This document shows positions 1 through 8,588 of a stretch of DNA of 64,000 nt, piece by piece. The stretch's first letter is position 1, and each line of letters begins with the position of its first letter. Source of the stretch: Stenotrophomonas maltophilia (lineage in GTDB: Bacteria; Pseudomonadota; Gammaproteobacteria; Xanthomonadales; Xanthomonadaceae); NCBI RefSeq assembly GCF_039555535.1, contig NZ_CP154630.1:3237001-3301000 (forward strand). The letters are read 5' to 3'. Under the pieces are notes generated by a model. The model was not told where the DNA came from. It ran no database searches and worked only from the letters and a program-made list of their open reading frames with translations. The translations under genes and the position numbers were made by a program.

Positions 1-26
1 TCGATCTGCAGCGAGCCCCGCACGCG

Positions 27-54
27 ATGAGCCGAGCACAGGCTCGGCTCTACA
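27..54. repeat. SMAG-type palindrome (single unit)
   Basis: AGCCGAGC, a 3-nt loop, then GGCTCGGCT followed by CTAC; read on the minus strand it starts with the GTAG tetranucleotide typical of S. maltophilia SMAG repeats. It lies just before the first gene, so in-frame codons upstream of position 129 are repeat sequence rather than protein. Confidence 0.8.
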
Positions 55-128
55 GGATCCGGGGCACCTTCACGGCTCGGCTACGCCAGCCTCTGCGACG
101 CTGCGGCCATCCCCCACAGGAGCCGCGC

Positions 129-1130
129 ATGCGCCGGATGCTCTTGCCTGCCTGCCTGCTGCTGGCCGCGGCGCCGCTGTCCGCGGCGGCCGCCGAAGCC
201 TGCGATGTGCCACCGCGCTTCGGCCTCAGCCCCTTGGCCGTGGCCATCCGCAACACCGCCTGCAACGAGCACCGGTTGTGGTTCCGGCCCTTCATCGATC
301 GTGATGGCCGCGCCGCCAGCCTCAGCGTCACCGAGGCCGAAAGCGATCACCTGGCCGACAATGGACTGATCGCCTGGCAGCGCGTGGCCGGCTACTGGCG
401 CAACAGCGGCACGCTCAATGCGATGGGCAGCATCGCGGGGGCCAGCAGCTGCCTGGCCCCGTTGGGCACGCGCTACACCGACAGTGACTGCCGGGCGTTC
501 CTGATCGACAACCCTTGGTCGGCTGCCTTCATTTCCTGGGTGATGGTGCGCGCCGGTGTTCCGGGCTTCAACACCTCGCCACGCCATATCGACTACATCC
601 GCGCGGCCTACCAGGGCGGCCCATCGGGCGTACCTTACCGGCTGGTCGACCCCGCCACCGCCAAGCCCGCGCCCGGCGACCTGCTGTGCTTCCTGCGTGA
701 CCGCAGTACCACGCTCAGCTACAGCGGGCTGGTACAGGCGCTGGGCAATGGCTCGGTGGGCCACTGGAAATCGCATTGCGAAGTGGTGGTGGCGGCCAAC
801 CTCGGCGGCGACCAGACGCTGTACCTGGTGGGTGGCAACGTGATGAACACGGTGGCGATGCGGTTGCTGCAGCTTGATCGTACCGGGTTGATCAAACTGC
901 CACCGGCGCGCGAACGCAACAGCACGGGCATTGACCCCAGCTGCACCCCGGGGCGTGAGGAAGAATGCAGTTTCAACCGCCAGGACTGGGCCGCCCTGCT
1001 GCAGCTGACTGCAACCTCACCGCTGGTGATGCCCTCGCCCACTGCCGCGCCGATACAACCCACGCCGGTGTCGCAACCGACCAGCGCGCCCGCACAGCCG
1101 GTGACGGACGAACCCCGACCGACACGCTGA
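129..1130 (+). CDS. DUF2272 domain-containing secreted protein
   Basis: A 333-residue protein. The chosen ATG at 129 gives a clear Sec signal peptide (MRRMLLPACLLLAAAPLSAA); in-frame codons further upstream are a SMAG palindrome and are unlikely to be translated. The central part (roughly residues 85-300) resembles the DUF2272 family, with the stretch DNPWSAAFISWVMVRAGVPG and CLAPLG/CRAFL cysteines. The tail (about residues 290-333) is rich in Pro, Thr and Gln and looks unstructured. It is probably periplasmic or surface exposed. The family is related in style to CHAP/NlpC-like folds, but no activity can be assigned from sequence alone. It precedes a small DUF3301 gene on the same strand. Confidence 0.75.
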   Translation: MRRMLLPACLLLAAAPLSAAAAEACDVPPRFGLSPLAVAIRNTACNEHRLWFRPFIDRDGRAASLSVTEAESDHLADNGLIAWQRVAGYWRNSGTLNAMGSIAGASSCLAPLGTRYTDSDCRAFLIDNPWSAAFISWVMVRAGVPGFNTSPRHIDYIRAAYQGGPSGVPYRLVDPATAKPAPGDLLCFLRDRSTTLSYSGLVQALGNGSVGHWKSHCEVVVAANLGGDQTLYLVGGNVMNTVAMRLLQLDRTGLIKLPPARERNSTGIDPSCTPGREEECSFNRQDWAALLQLTATSPLVMPSPTAAPIQPTPVSQPTSAPAQPVTDEPRPTR

Positions 1131-1197
1131 TGCCGGCGCTTGATCCAGCGCGCGTTCGCCGCCATCTTTGCGGGATCGACCTCTGACGGCTGACGCC

Positions 1198-1548
1198 ATG
1201 CCCACCCTGCTGCTGTTGCTGATTGCCGGCGGAATCATCTACTTCTTCTGGAACGCTGCGCGTTCGGCCGCCGAGCGCGCCGTCGAGCTGGGTCGCAACG
1301 CCTGCCGCGCCGCCGATGTGCAATGGCTGGACCAGGCGGTGCACGCCACCGGCCTGCGCCTGTCGCGCGGCGAAGATGGCCGGCTCGGCTTCGAGCGCAC
1401 CTTCAAGTTCGAGTATTCCTACGATGGCATCGACCGCCATGTCGGTCGCATGGTGCTGCGTGGCGACCAGCTGATCTCGTTCACCGGCCCGGGGGCGGCG
1501 CGGATCAGCCAGATCCGGCCGGATGTGGAGGATGCCGAGGATGTGTAG
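1198..1548 (+). CDS. DUF3301 family small membrane-anchored protein
   Basis: A 116-residue protein with an N-terminal membrane helix (LLLLLIAGGIIYFFW, residues 4-18). A soluble domain follows with LDQAVHATGLRLSRGEDG and FERTFKFEYSYDG, characteristic of DUF3301 proteins of gammaproteobacteria. The ATG at 1198 is preferred over an earlier in-frame codon because it places the hydrophobic segment at the N-terminus. Function is unknown; the soluble part probably faces the cytoplasm. It is followed by a GTCGGCAC-type palindrome and then the convergent sspB gene. Confidence 0.75.
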   Translation: MPTLLLLLIAGGIIYFFWNAARSAAERAVELGRNACRAADVQWLDQAVHATGLRLSRGEDGRLGFERTFKFEYSYDGIDRHVGRMVLRGDQLISFTGPGAARISQIRPDVEDAEDV

Positions 1549-1557
1549 GGGCTTGGG

Positions 1558-1582
1558 GTGCCGACCAACGGTCGGCACGCAC
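1558..1582. repeat. Short palindromic repeat (GTGCCGACC/GGTCGGCAC)
   Basis: GTGCCGACC AAC GGTCGGCAC forms a perfect 9-bp stem in the space between the DUF3301 gene and sspB. It belongs to a common intergenic palindrome type of this genus and could also act as a terminator stem for the plus-strand gene, although no T-run follows. Confidence 0.6.
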
Positions 1583-1595
1583 CGGTGAATCCTGC

Positions 1596-1625
1596 AAAGA
1601 AAAACGCCGCCCATCGGGGCGGCGT
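1596..1625 (-). terminator. Rho-independent terminator after sspB
   Basis: Read on the minus strand, ACGCCGCCC and its complement form a 9-10 bp GC-rich stem around CGAT, immediately followed by TTTTTCTTT. It sits 9 bp downstream of the sspB stop and probably ends the petABC-sspAB transcript. Confidence 0.85.
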
Positions 1626-1633
1626 CGGAAACA

Positions 1634-2086
1634 TCATTTGACGACGCGCAGGTTCGGGCGTCCCTTGGGCGGCGGACTGGCCGGCGGCGTATCGTCCGGC
1701 GGCGTACCTTCATCGTGCAGCAGTTCATCGCTGGTCGGAGCGGTATCGTTGCCCGGAATATCGTCCGGCAGCGCCATTCCCTGCCCGGTCTCGCGCGCGT
1801 AGACGGCCAGCACGGCGCTGATCGGTACCTGCACCGGATAGCTGGTGCCGGAGAAGCGCGCCGAGAAGCTCACCATCTCGTTGTCGATCATCAGCCGTAC
1901 GACGGCACGTTCGGCGATGTTGAGCACGACCCGGCCATCCTTGACCGCCGAAGGCGGGACCTGCACGCCGGGAACGCCGGCGTCGACCAGGATGTGCGGG
2001 GTCAGCTGGTTGTCGTTGATCCATTCCACCAGCGCCCGCAGCAGGTACGGGCGGTGGCTGGTCATGTGGAAGAAGTCTTCGGTCAT
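1634..2086 (-). CDS. sspB: ClpXP protease specificity-enhancing factor SspB
   Basis: A 150-residue adaptor that tethers ssrA-tagged and other substrates to ClpX in the cytoplasm. The N-terminal segment (MTSHRPYLLRALVEWINDN) and VVLNIAERAVVRL are typical of SspB. The proline-rich, acidic tail ends in GRPNLRVVK, matching the conserved C-terminal ClpX-binding (XB) peptide. The start at 2086 (MTEDFFHMTS) was chosen because it matches family members; codons further upstream have no family support. The gene lies directly downstream of sspA on the same strand, as in many beta- and gammaproteobacteria, and is followed by a strong terminator. Confidence 0.93.
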   Translation of the reverse strand: MTEDFFHMTSHRPYLLRALVEWINDNQLTPHILVDAGVPGVQVPPSAVKDGRVVLNIAERAVVRLMIDNEMVSFSARFSGTSYPVQVPISAVLAVYARETGQGMALPDDIPGNDTAPTSDELLHDEGTPPDDTPPASPPPKGRPNLRVVK

Positions 2087-2170
2087 GCGTGAAGTGTACG
2101 CGCCCGGCGCCCCGCCGGGGCGGATCGCCTGCACGCCGGTCGGCGTGCAGACGGGTAACGCATGCCAGGA

Positions 2171-2806
2171 TCAGACCGGCAGATCGCGCAGTTTCTTTTC
2201 CTGCTCGGTCAGGCTGCGGACGAAGCCGGGGTGGCGGAAGATGCGGTTGCCATAATCCTCGATCGCCTTGCCGTCCTTCGGCAGCGGTACATCCAGCGAC
2301 TGCAGGCGCCAGATGATCGGCGCCATCGCGCAGTCGGCCAGGCTCATTTCCGGGTTGAGGAAGAATTTGCTGGCCTTGAACAGCGGCAGCGAGGCGGTCA
2401 GCAGTTCCTTCAGGCGCTTGCGCCCGGCCTCGGCCTGGGTCTTGTTGCCCAGCTGGATGGCCTGCACCTGCGGCACCCAGTCGTGCTCGATGCGCAGCAT
2501 CGCCAGGCGGATGCGCGCGCGCGAGAGCGGATCGACCGGCATCAGTGGCGGATGCGGATAACGCTCATCCAGGTACTCGCTGACCACCGATGCGGCGTAC
2601 AGCACCAGCTCGCGCTCGACCAGGGTCGGCACCGAATGGTACGGATTGAGGTCGATCAGGTCTTCAGGCGGGTTCTGCGGATCGACCGGAACGAAGTCGA
2701 ACGTGACCCCCTTGGCCGCCAGCACCAGGCGTACACGGTGGCACAGTACATCGTCGTTCGAGGAAAACAGCGTCAGTGTATTGCGCATGCGTACGCTCGC
2801 CGCCAT
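2171..2806 (-). CDS. sspA: Stringent starvation protein A
   Basis: A 211-residue protein of the glutathione S-transferase fold that binds RNA polymerase and supports stationary-phase and stress gene expression. It has an N-terminal thioredoxin-like half (LTLFSSNDDVLCHRVRLVLA, VPTLVERELVLYAASVVSEY) and a helical C-terminal half (MSLADCAMAPIIWRL). The ATG at 2806 has a well placed GGGAG upstream; a GTG five codons earlier is possible but less likely. It lies between petC (135 bp upstream) and sspB (84 bp downstream), the classical petABC-sspAB arrangement. Confidence 0.94.
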   Translation of the reverse strand: MAASVRMRNTLTLFSSNDDVLCHRVRLVLAAKGVTFDFVPVDPQNPPEDLIDLNPYHSVPTLVERELVLYAASVVSEYLDERYPHPPLMPVDPLSRARIRLAMLRIEHDWVPQVQAIQLGNKTQAEAGRKRLKELLTASLPLFKASKFFLNPEMSLADCAMAPIIWRLQSLDVPLPKDGKAIEDYGNRIFRHPGFVRSLTEQEKKLRDLPV

Positions 2807-2940
2807 CAAAGGCTCTCCCACGACAGGAGACCGCCTGCCGCATCGGCGCCGCCGGCACCGTGCCAGCGATCGACTCCTCCCCGAGTGTGCAACCGACCAT
2901 CACAAAAGCCAATAGGCCCGTGCGATGGCCGGCGGCAGAA

Positions 2941-3690
2941 TCAGTGAACGTCCTTCCAGTATTCCTTCTTCAGCAGGTACAGCAGGAAGGTCAGCAGGGC
3001 CAGGAACAGGATCACCCACACGCCCAGCTGCTGGCGCTTGAGCGCGGCCGGTTCACCGGCGTATTCGAGGAAGTTGGTGATGTCCCGCACGGCCTGATCG
3101 TACTGCCCGGCATCGACCGACCCGGGCGTTTCGATTTTCAGGCCGGTCACCGGCGGGTCCATGCCGGGCGCTTCCGCCTTGCCGTGCACCGCATGCTGCA
3201 GGCCCTGCATCTCCCACAGCGGGTTGGGCATGGACGCGTTGGCGAACAGCGCGTTGTTCCAGCCCAGCGGCCGGCTGCTGTCCAGGTAGAACGACTTGAG
3301 GTAGGTGTAGACCCAGTCGCTGCCGCGTACGCGCGAAATCAGGCTGAGGTCCGGCGGCATCTTGCCGAACCACTTCTCGGCGTTCTCCTTGGGCATCGCC
3401 ACCGGGATCGGGTCACCGATCGCCGAGCCGGTGAAGTTGAGGTTGTTCATCACCTCCTCTTCGGTCAGGCCCAGGTCCTGCGCCATCCGCGAATAGCGCA
3501 GGTACTTCAGCGCGTGGCAGCCGGAGCAATAGTTCATGTAGAGCTGCGCGCCGCGCTGCAGCGAGGCCCGGTCACCCAGGTCGTTGCCGGCCTGCAGCAG
3601 CTTGGTGCCACCTTCGGCGGCGGAGGCCAGGAAACTGCCCAGCATCAGGGCGGCCATCAGGGCCAGCCGGACCATCCAGCGATCAGTCAT
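2941..3690 (-). CDS. petC: Ubiquinol-cytochrome c reductase, cytochrome c1 subunit
   Basis: A 249-residue cytochrome c1 of the bc1 complex, which passes electrons from the Rieske protein to soluble cytochrome c. A signal peptide (residues 1-25) is followed by the covalent heme site CSGCH (about residue 55). The likely sixth ligand Met lies in the second half, and a C-terminal membrane anchor (VWVILFLALLTFLLYLL) ends in KKEYWKDVH. Its start overlaps the end of petB by 8 bp, so the two are translationally coupled. It is followed by sspA on the same strand. Confidence 0.97.
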   Translation of the reverse strand: MTDRWMVRLALMAALMLGSFLASAAEGGTKLLQAGNDLGDRASLQRGAQLYMNYCSGCHALKYLRYSRMAQDLGLTEEEVMNNLNFTGSAIGDPIPVAMPKENAEKWFGKMPPDLSLISRVRGSDWVYTYLKSFYLDSSRPLGWNNALFANASMPNPLWEMQGLQHAVHGKAEAPGMDPPVTGLKIETPGSVDAGQYDQAVRDITNFLEYAGEPAALKRQQLGVWVILFLALLTFLLYLLKKEYWKDVH

Positions 3691-4942
3691 GGGTGGTCAC
3701 CCTCTCCGGTACCGGCTTGGTCTTGTCCAACCGTGTCCATAGCGGCATGGTGATGAAGAACGCGAAGTACAGGAAGGTCAGCACCCGCCCGATGTAGGTC
3801 TCGTGCACGTCGGTGCCCGGACCGGAGCCGATCACGCCCAGCCACACGAAGCACACCGCCAGCACGCCCAGCATCACCTTCGAGATCCAGCCGCGGTAGC
3901 GCACCGACTTCACCCGCGCCTTGTCCAGCCACGGCACCAGGAACAGGATCGCGATGGCCGAGAACATCACCAGCACGCCGCCCAGCTTGTTCGGCACCAC
4001 CCGCAACATCGCGTAGTACGGCGTGTAGTACCAGACCGGCTTGATGTGTTCCGGGGTCACCAAGCGGTTGGCCTCGGTGAAGTTGTCGTGCTCCAGGAAC
4101 AGGCCACCGAAACCGGGCGCGAAGAAGATGATGAAGGCGGCGGTGATCAGCAGGAAGCCGGCGCCGACGCCATCCTTGAGCGTGTAGTACGGGTGGAACG
4201 GAATGCCGTCGGCCGGCGCGTTCGGCGACCAGCGGTTGCCCTTCGGCCCCTTCTTGATCTCCACGCCATCGGGATTGTTCGAACCCACTTCGTGCAGCGC
4301 GCCCAGGTGCAGTACCACCAGCAGCAACAGCACCAGCGGCAATGCGATGACATGCAGCGCGAAGAAGCGGTTGAGCGTGGCGTCACTGGGCAGGTAATCG
4401 CCCATGATCCATTCGGTCAGTCCGTTGCCGATCACCGGTATCGCGCCGAACAGCGAGATGATCACCTTGGCGCCCCAGAACGACATCTGGCCCCACGGCA
4501 GCACGTAGCCCATGAAGGCTTCGGCCATCAGCACCAGGTAGATCAGCATGCCCAGGATCCACACCAGTTCGCGCGGCTTCTGGTAACTGCCGTACAGCAG
4601 GCCGCGGAACATGTGCAGGTAGACCACGATGAAGAACAGCGAGGCCCCGGTGGAGTGCATGTAGCGGATCAGCCAGCCCCACTCCACGTCCCGCATGATG
4701 TATTCGATGGAACCGAACGCCTCGGCGGCGTTGGTCTTGTAGTGCATCGTCAGGAAGATGCCGGTGACGATCTGGTTGACCAGCACCAGCAGCGCCAGCG
4801 AACCGAAGTAGTACCAGATGTTGAAGTTCTTCGGCGCATAGTACTCGCTGACGTGCTTGCGGTAGACCGGCATCAGGCCGGGCGCGCGGGCGTTGACCCA
4901 GTCGGCCACGCCGCTGGCGGTACGGCTGAGGATATTGGCCAT
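3683..4942 (-). CDS. petB: Cytochrome b of the bc1 complex
   Basis: A 419-residue integral membrane subunit carrying the two b hemes and both quinone sites. Multiple membrane helices are evident (LVLVNQIVTGIFLTMHY, FFIVVYLHMFRGL, FALHVIALPLVLLLLVVLHL and later helices), with paired heme-ligand histidines. The Qo-site motif reads KPVWYYTPYYA, that is PVWY where mitochondrial homologues have PEWY; this is a known variant in beta- and gammaproteobacteria. The start at 4942 is part of a TGATG stop/start overlap with petA. The 54 codons in frame upstream lie inside petA and are not part of the protein. Confidence 0.97.
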   Translation of the reverse strand: MANILSRTASGVADWVNARAPGLMPVYRKHVSEYYAPKNFNIWYYFGSLALLVLVNQIVTGIFLTMHYKTNAAEAFGSIEYIMRDVEWGWLIRYMHSTGASLFFIVVYLHMFRGLLYGSYQKPRELVWILGMLIYLVLMAEAFMGYVLPWGQMSFWGAKVIISLFGAIPVIGNGLTEWIMGDYLPSDATLNRFFALHVIALPLVLLLLVVLHLGALHEVGSNNPDGVEIKKGPKGNRWSPNAPADGIPFHPYYTLKDGVGAGFLLITAAFIIFFAPGFGGLFLEHDNFTEANRLVTPEHIKPVWYYTPYYAMLRVVPNKLGGVLVMFSAIAILFLVPWLDKARVKSVRYRGWISKVMLGVLAVCFVWLGVIGSGPGTDVHETYIGRVLTFLYFAFFITMPLWTRLDKTKPVPERVTTHD

Positions 4943-5562
4943 CAGGCTGCCCCCTGCGGATCGACACCGATGATGATGGTGTTGTCGTCCTGGTAGTGGT
5001 GCGCGGGCACCTTCAGGTTGATCGGCGCCGGCACGTCCTTGAAGACGCGCCCGGACATGTCGAAGCGCGACTTGTGGCAGGGGCAGAAGTAGCCGCCCTT
5101 CCACTGCGGGTCGTAGGGTTCAGGCCGGATCTCGGCGACCATTTCCGGCGAGCAGCCCAGGTGCGTGCACAGGCCGACCAGCACGGAGATGTCCGGCTTG
5201 ATCGAGCGCAGCTCGGGATTCTGCTTGAGCACGTAGTCCGGCTGCTGGTCCTTCTCGCCGGACTCGGGGTCCTTGAGACGGCCATCCAGCCCGTGCAACG
5301 CTTCGAGGATCGCCTTGGACCGTTTGACGATCCAGATCGGCTGGCCACGCCATTCCACTATCAGGCGTTGGCCTTCCTGCAGGGCGCTGATGTCGGCCAC
5401 CACCGGTGCGCCGGCAAGCTTGGCGCGGGCACTGGGGTTCCAGGATTTTATGAAAGGAACTGCGGTGAATCCGACGCCGACGGCGCCCACCACGGCTGTG
5501 GTGGCAGAAAGAAAACGCCGACGTCCGGTGTTGACTGGATCGTGTACCCCATCGTTGGCCAT
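4942..5562 (-). CDS. petA: Ubiquinol-cytochrome c reductase, Rieske iron-sulfur subunit
   Basis: A 206-residue Rieske protein. The N-terminus has a twin-arginine-type signal anchor (TGRRRFLSATTAVVGAVG), consistent with Tat export of a folded 2Fe-2S domain. Cluster ligands and the disulfide cysteines are visible in CTHLGCSPE (about residue 132) and CPCHKSRFD (about residue 160). It is the first gene of petABC; a promoter probably lies in the 5563-5650 spacer, but I cannot define it. Its stop codon overlaps the petB start. Confidence 0.97.
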   Translation of the reverse strand: MANDGVHDPVNTGRRRFLSATTAVVGAVGVGFTAVPFIKSWNPSARAKLAGAPVVADISALQEGQRLIVEWRGQPIWIVKRSKAILEALHGLDGRLKDPESGEKDQQPDYVLKQNPELRSIKPDISVLVGLCTHLGCSPEMVAEIRPEPYDPQWKGGYFCPCHKSRFDMSGRVFKDVPAPINLKVPAHHYQDDNTIIIGVDPQGAA

Positions 5563-5700
5563 CCGGCACTCCGATATTGATTAGGTAGCTTTAAGGCTGC
5601 CAGCGGATCCGGTGGGGGCCAGAGCCGCATTGAATCTTGGGCGAGTGTAGCGGAACCGTCGCGCGCCACACAACGCACTGCAACAACATTGAATTACGGG

Positions 5701-5767
5701 GTTGCCGGCCAGCGGCCGGCACTACCGGCTGCTTGCCGCTTCGCTCGCCAGGCATGGCCTGGCGCTA
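5701..5767. repeat. Two short palindromes between petA and the transglycosylase gene
   Basis: The first unit (5701-5725) is a GCCGGCC/GGCCGGC stem ending in CTAC. The second (5745-5767) is GCCAGGC ATG GCCTGGC followed by GCTA. Both are GTAG-type intergenic repeats. The stop codon of the downstream minus-strand gene lies within the second unit. Confidence 0.6.
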
Positions 5768-6685
5768 TTGCTTGCTCAATGCGGTGCGGTAACGTTCGGC
5801 CAGCTGCCCGACCCGGCGCACGTAGTACTGCGTCTCGCTGTAGGGCGGCACGCCGCCGTGGCGGTCGACCGCGCCCTCGCCTGCGTTGTAGCCGGCCGCG
5901 GCCAGGGTCAGGTCGCCATTGAAGCGCTTCAGCAACCACGCAAGATACTGCACGCCGCCGCGGATGTTCTGCCCAGCGTCGTAGGAATCACTGACCCCGA
6001 AGCGCGCGGCGGTCGGCGGCATCAGCTGCATCAGGCCCTGTGCGCCGGCACGGCTGAGCGCGGTCGGATTGTAGGCCGACTCGGCATGGATGATGGCGCG
6101 CACCACCGCCTCTTCCACGCCGAACTCGCGCGCAGCCGACGTGATCTCGGCCTGGAAGGCCGAGGTGTTCAGCCGCACCGTGCCGAAGTCCACGCGCGGG
6201 TTGACCCCGCAGGCGTAGCAGCGCTCGATGAAGCTGTAGCGGATGGTCCGCACCGGGCCAAGATTGGCCACTTGCCTCGGGCGCGCACTGGTGTAGTGCC
6301 GCACGCCGTCCTTCATGAAGGAATAGACCTGGCCACTGACCATGCGCCCGGCACGCGAGGGCGTCGGTGCGGCGACGGGGGCTGGCGCAGCCGGCGTCGG
6401 TGCGACCTGGGGGGGCGCAGCGGCGCTGGCCGCCACGGCAACCGGATTGCGTTCGATGCTGGCCACGGTGGTCGGCGCAGGCTTCGGTGCAGCCACCACC
6501 GCGCGCGGCGCCGGGCGGGTATCGCGGCTATAGCTGATGGTGCTGCAGCGCGCGCCGGCCACCCGCTTGCTCACATAACTGGTGACGCCGTCAGCGCCCT
6601 GGCACTTGTACAGGGTTCCAGCGCTGGCCGGCGCAGCGGTCAGCGCAGCGATGATAATCGCCGTTGTCCCCAGTATCCCCTTCAT
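5765..6685 (-). CDS. Lytic transglycosylase (SLT domain) with N-terminal DUF4124-like region
   Basis: A 306-residue exported murein hydrolase, cleaving the MurNAc-GlcNAc bond to form 1,6-anhydro ends. The start at 6685 gives a signal peptide (residues 1-22). A DUF4124-like segment follows (GTLYKCQGADGVTSYVSKR), then a Pro/Ala-rich linker (about 55-110) and the SLT catalytic domain (about 185-300). The catalytic glutamate lies in AIIHAESAYNPTALSRAGAQ, followed by GLMQLMPPTAARFGV and AAAGYNAGEGAVDR. Length and layout fit membrane-exposed transglycosylases of xanthomonads. It is a single-gene unit; its stop lies in a palindromic repeat. Confidence 0.9.
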   Translation of the reverse strand: MKGILGTTAIIIAALTAAPASAGTLYKCQGADGVTSYVSKRVAGARCSTISYSRDTRPAPRAVVAAPKPAPTTVASIERNPVAVAASAAAPPQVAPTPAAPAPVAAPTPSRAGRMVSGQVYSFMKDGVRHYTSARPRQVANLGPVRTIRYSFIERCYACGVNPRVDFGTVRLNTSAFQAEITSAAREFGVEEAVVRAIIHAESAYNPTALSRAGAQGLMQLMPPTAARFGVSDSYDAGQNIRGGVQYLAWLLKRFNGDLTLAAAGYNAGEGAVDRHGGVPPYSETQYYVRRVGQLAERYRTALSKQ

Positions 6686-6731
6686 GGCGGCGAGTGTCCC
6701 AGCTTCGCCGCGGCTTGCCAAGCGATGTGGC

Positions 6732-7700
6732 TCAGCCTGTGACCGGCGGCACAGCCAGCAGCTGGCCGAGGCCCGCCAGGCGCTGTGCCAGTTCGTCGCG
6801 CAGACCTGGCGGGGTGGTCCAAAGCGCCACCGGTATGCGGTCCAGGCTGAGGATCTGCGCCAGCATCATGCCGCGGCTCTCGGCCCCCATCCGCAGCAGG
6901 CAGTGGTCGGAGCCATCCGCTTCCAGTACGCCACACCACGGCGGGATGCGGCCTTCCAGCTCGGAATGGCTGCCGGCCAGGCGGAGGATGGCCTGCAGCG
7001 CGAACGGCGCCTGGCTGACCGCCTGCCGCACCATCACGTCTGGAGGCGCCGGCGTGCGCCGATGCAGGCCTGGCTCGGTGCACTCGCGCACCGCGCCCAT
7101 CCGGTCCACGCGCAGGGTGCGCCAGTCCTGGCGCCCCAGGTCCCAGGCCAGCAGGTACCAGCGCCGTCCATAGTTGACCAGGTGCTGCGCCTCGACCTCG
7201 CGCTGGGTAACCGCGTCCTGCGCGCTGCGGTACTCGAAGGCCAGCCGCGAGGCCTGCCGGCAGTGCTGGGCCAGCCGGCCGAGCAGGCGTGCATCTGTGG
7301 CGGGCAGATCGGACAGGGTGGCGGTGGCCGCATGCACTTCGCCTGCCTGCTGTCGACGGCGGGTCGGCACCAGCGGGTCGAGCTTGGACAGCAGGCCGCG
7401 CGCGGTGTCATCGATGCCGGCGACAGTGGCCGAGGCCGCACGCAGGGCAATGGCCAGCGTGGTGGCTTCCTCCTCGTCCAGCAGCATCGGCAGCACCGGC
7501 GCACCGGCCCCGAGCTGATAGCCGCCGCCGACCCCGGCCGAGGCCTGCACCGGGTAGCCGAGTTCGCGCAGGCGCTCAATGTCGCGGCGGATGCTGCGCC
7601 GGTCCACGCCCATGCGTTCGGCCAGTTCGGCCCCCGACCACTGGCGGCGGGCCTGCAACAGGGCGATCAGGCGCAGCAGGCGATGGGCGGTATGGCGCAT
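6732..7700 (-). CDS. YafY-type HTH/WYL domain transcriptional regulator
   Basis: A 322-residue cytoplasmic regulator. The N-terminal DeoR-like helix-turn-helix (HRLLRLIALLQARRQWSGAE and RRSIRRDIERLRELGYPV) is followed by a WYL domain (around residues 125-300) whose hallmark appears as VNYGRRWYLLAWDL. WYL domains sense ligands, often nucleotides or nucleic acids, and control stress or metabolic genes. The ATG at 7700 was chosen because it starts the HTH in register with the family. It is divergent from a glutathione S-transferase gene 80 bp away, so it probably controls itself and that gene. Confidence 0.88.
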   Translation of the reverse strand: MRHTAHRLLRLIALLQARRQWSGAELAERMGVDRRSIRRDIERLRELGYPVQASAGVGGGYQLGAGAPVLPMLLDEEEATTLAIALRAASATVAGIDDTARGLLSKLDPLVPTRRRQQAGEVHAATATLSDLPATDARLLGRLAQHCRQASRLAFEYRSAQDAVTQREVEAQHLVNYGRRWYLLAWDLGRQDWRTLRVDRMGAVRECTEPGLHRRTPAPPDVMVRQAVSQAPFALQAILRLAGSHSELEGRIPPWCGVLEADGSDHCLLRMGAESRGMMLAQILSLDRIPVALWTTPPGLRDELAQRLAGLGQLLAVPPVTG

Positions 7701-7780
7701 GAAGGATCGAGGACAGAAGTCGTCCGCAATAGTGCCCCAGGATGAGCGCCAGTTCACCACCCACTGCAAGGAGCACTGCC

Positions 7781-8401
7781 ATGACCTCACGCCAGATCAC
7801 CCTGTACCACGCCGCCCGTTCGCGCTCGAGCGGCGCGGTGGCCCTGCTCGAAGCACTCGGTGCCGACTACCGCATGCAGGTGCTGGACCTGAAGGCCGGC
7901 GCCAACCTGGCCCCGGCCTACCTGGCGATCAACCCGATGGGCAAGGTGCCGGCCATCGTCCACAACGGTGCGCTGGTGACCGAACAGGTGGCGATCTACC
8001 TGTATCTGGCCGACCTGTACCCGGAAGCGGGGCTGGCGCCGCCGATCGGTGATGCCCTGCGCGGCCCCTACCTGCGCTGGATGGCGTTCTATGGCGCCTG
8101 TTTCGAGCCGGCGATGATCGACAAGGCGATGCATCGCGAGCCGCCTCCGCGCCTGATGTCGCCCTACAACGACGCCGAGACGGTGCTGCAGGTGATCGAG
8201 GCCCAGCTGGCGCAAGGCCCGTACCTGCTCGGCGAGACCATGAGCGCCGCCGACGTGCTGTGGGGCAATGCGCTGGCCTGGACCACCGCCTTCGGCCTGG
8301 TGCAGCCGGCGCCGGCAACGGCCGACTACATCGCCCGGATGAGCGCGATGACCGCCTTCGACCGGTCGCGGCAGATCGATGCGGAGCTGGCGGCGGCGTA
8401 A
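7781..8401 (+). CDS. Glutathione S-transferase family protein
   Basis: A 206-residue soluble protein with a thioredoxin-like N-terminal domain (QITLYHAARSRSSGAVALLE, INPMGKVPAIVHNGALVTEQ) and an all-helical C-terminal domain (YLLGETMSAADVLWGNALAW). It probably conjugates glutathione to electrophiles or handles peroxides. The usual Glu-Ser glutathione-binding pair after the cis-Pro loop reads Glu-Gln here. AAGGAG lies 8 nt before the ATG at 7781. It is divergent from the WYL regulator, suggesting an inducible detoxification pair. Confidence 0.85.
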   Translation: MTSRQITLYHAARSRSSGAVALLEALGADYRMQVLDLKAGANLAPAYLAINPMGKVPAIVHNGALVTEQVAIYLYLADLYPEAGLAPPIGDALRGPYLRWMAFYGACFEPAMIDKAMHREPPPRLMSPYNDAETVLQVIEAQLAQGPYLLGETMSAADVLWGNALAWTTAFGLVQPAPATADYIARMSAMTAFDRSRQIDAELAAA

Positions 8402-8414
8402 GCAGCGCCCCCTT

Positions 8415-8484
8415 GTAGAGCCGAGCCCACGCTCGGCTGCTCCTCCGCCTTGCCAAAGGCAGCCGAGCGTGGGCTCGGCTCTAC
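8415..8484. repeat. SMAG dimer
   Basis: Two GTAG-type hairpins in inverted orientation: GTAGAGCCGAGCCCACGCTC at the left and its mirror ending in GGCTCTAC at the right, with a short spacer between. It lies between the GST gene and miaB. A further half unit (GGGCATGGGCTCGGCTGC) follows near 8500. Confidence 0.9.
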
Positions 8485-8588
8485 AGTGATGGCCACGCCG
8501 GGCATGGGCTCGGCTGCTTGAACGCGGCGCACGCCCCGGGATGCGGGTAGAATTGCCCCCTTTCCGCCACCCGAATGGATTAAGCGCC

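Noticed and set aside
3803..4996. A 397-codon plus-strand frame
   Set aside because: It is antisense to petB and full of His/Gln, the usual shadow of hydrophobic coding sequence.
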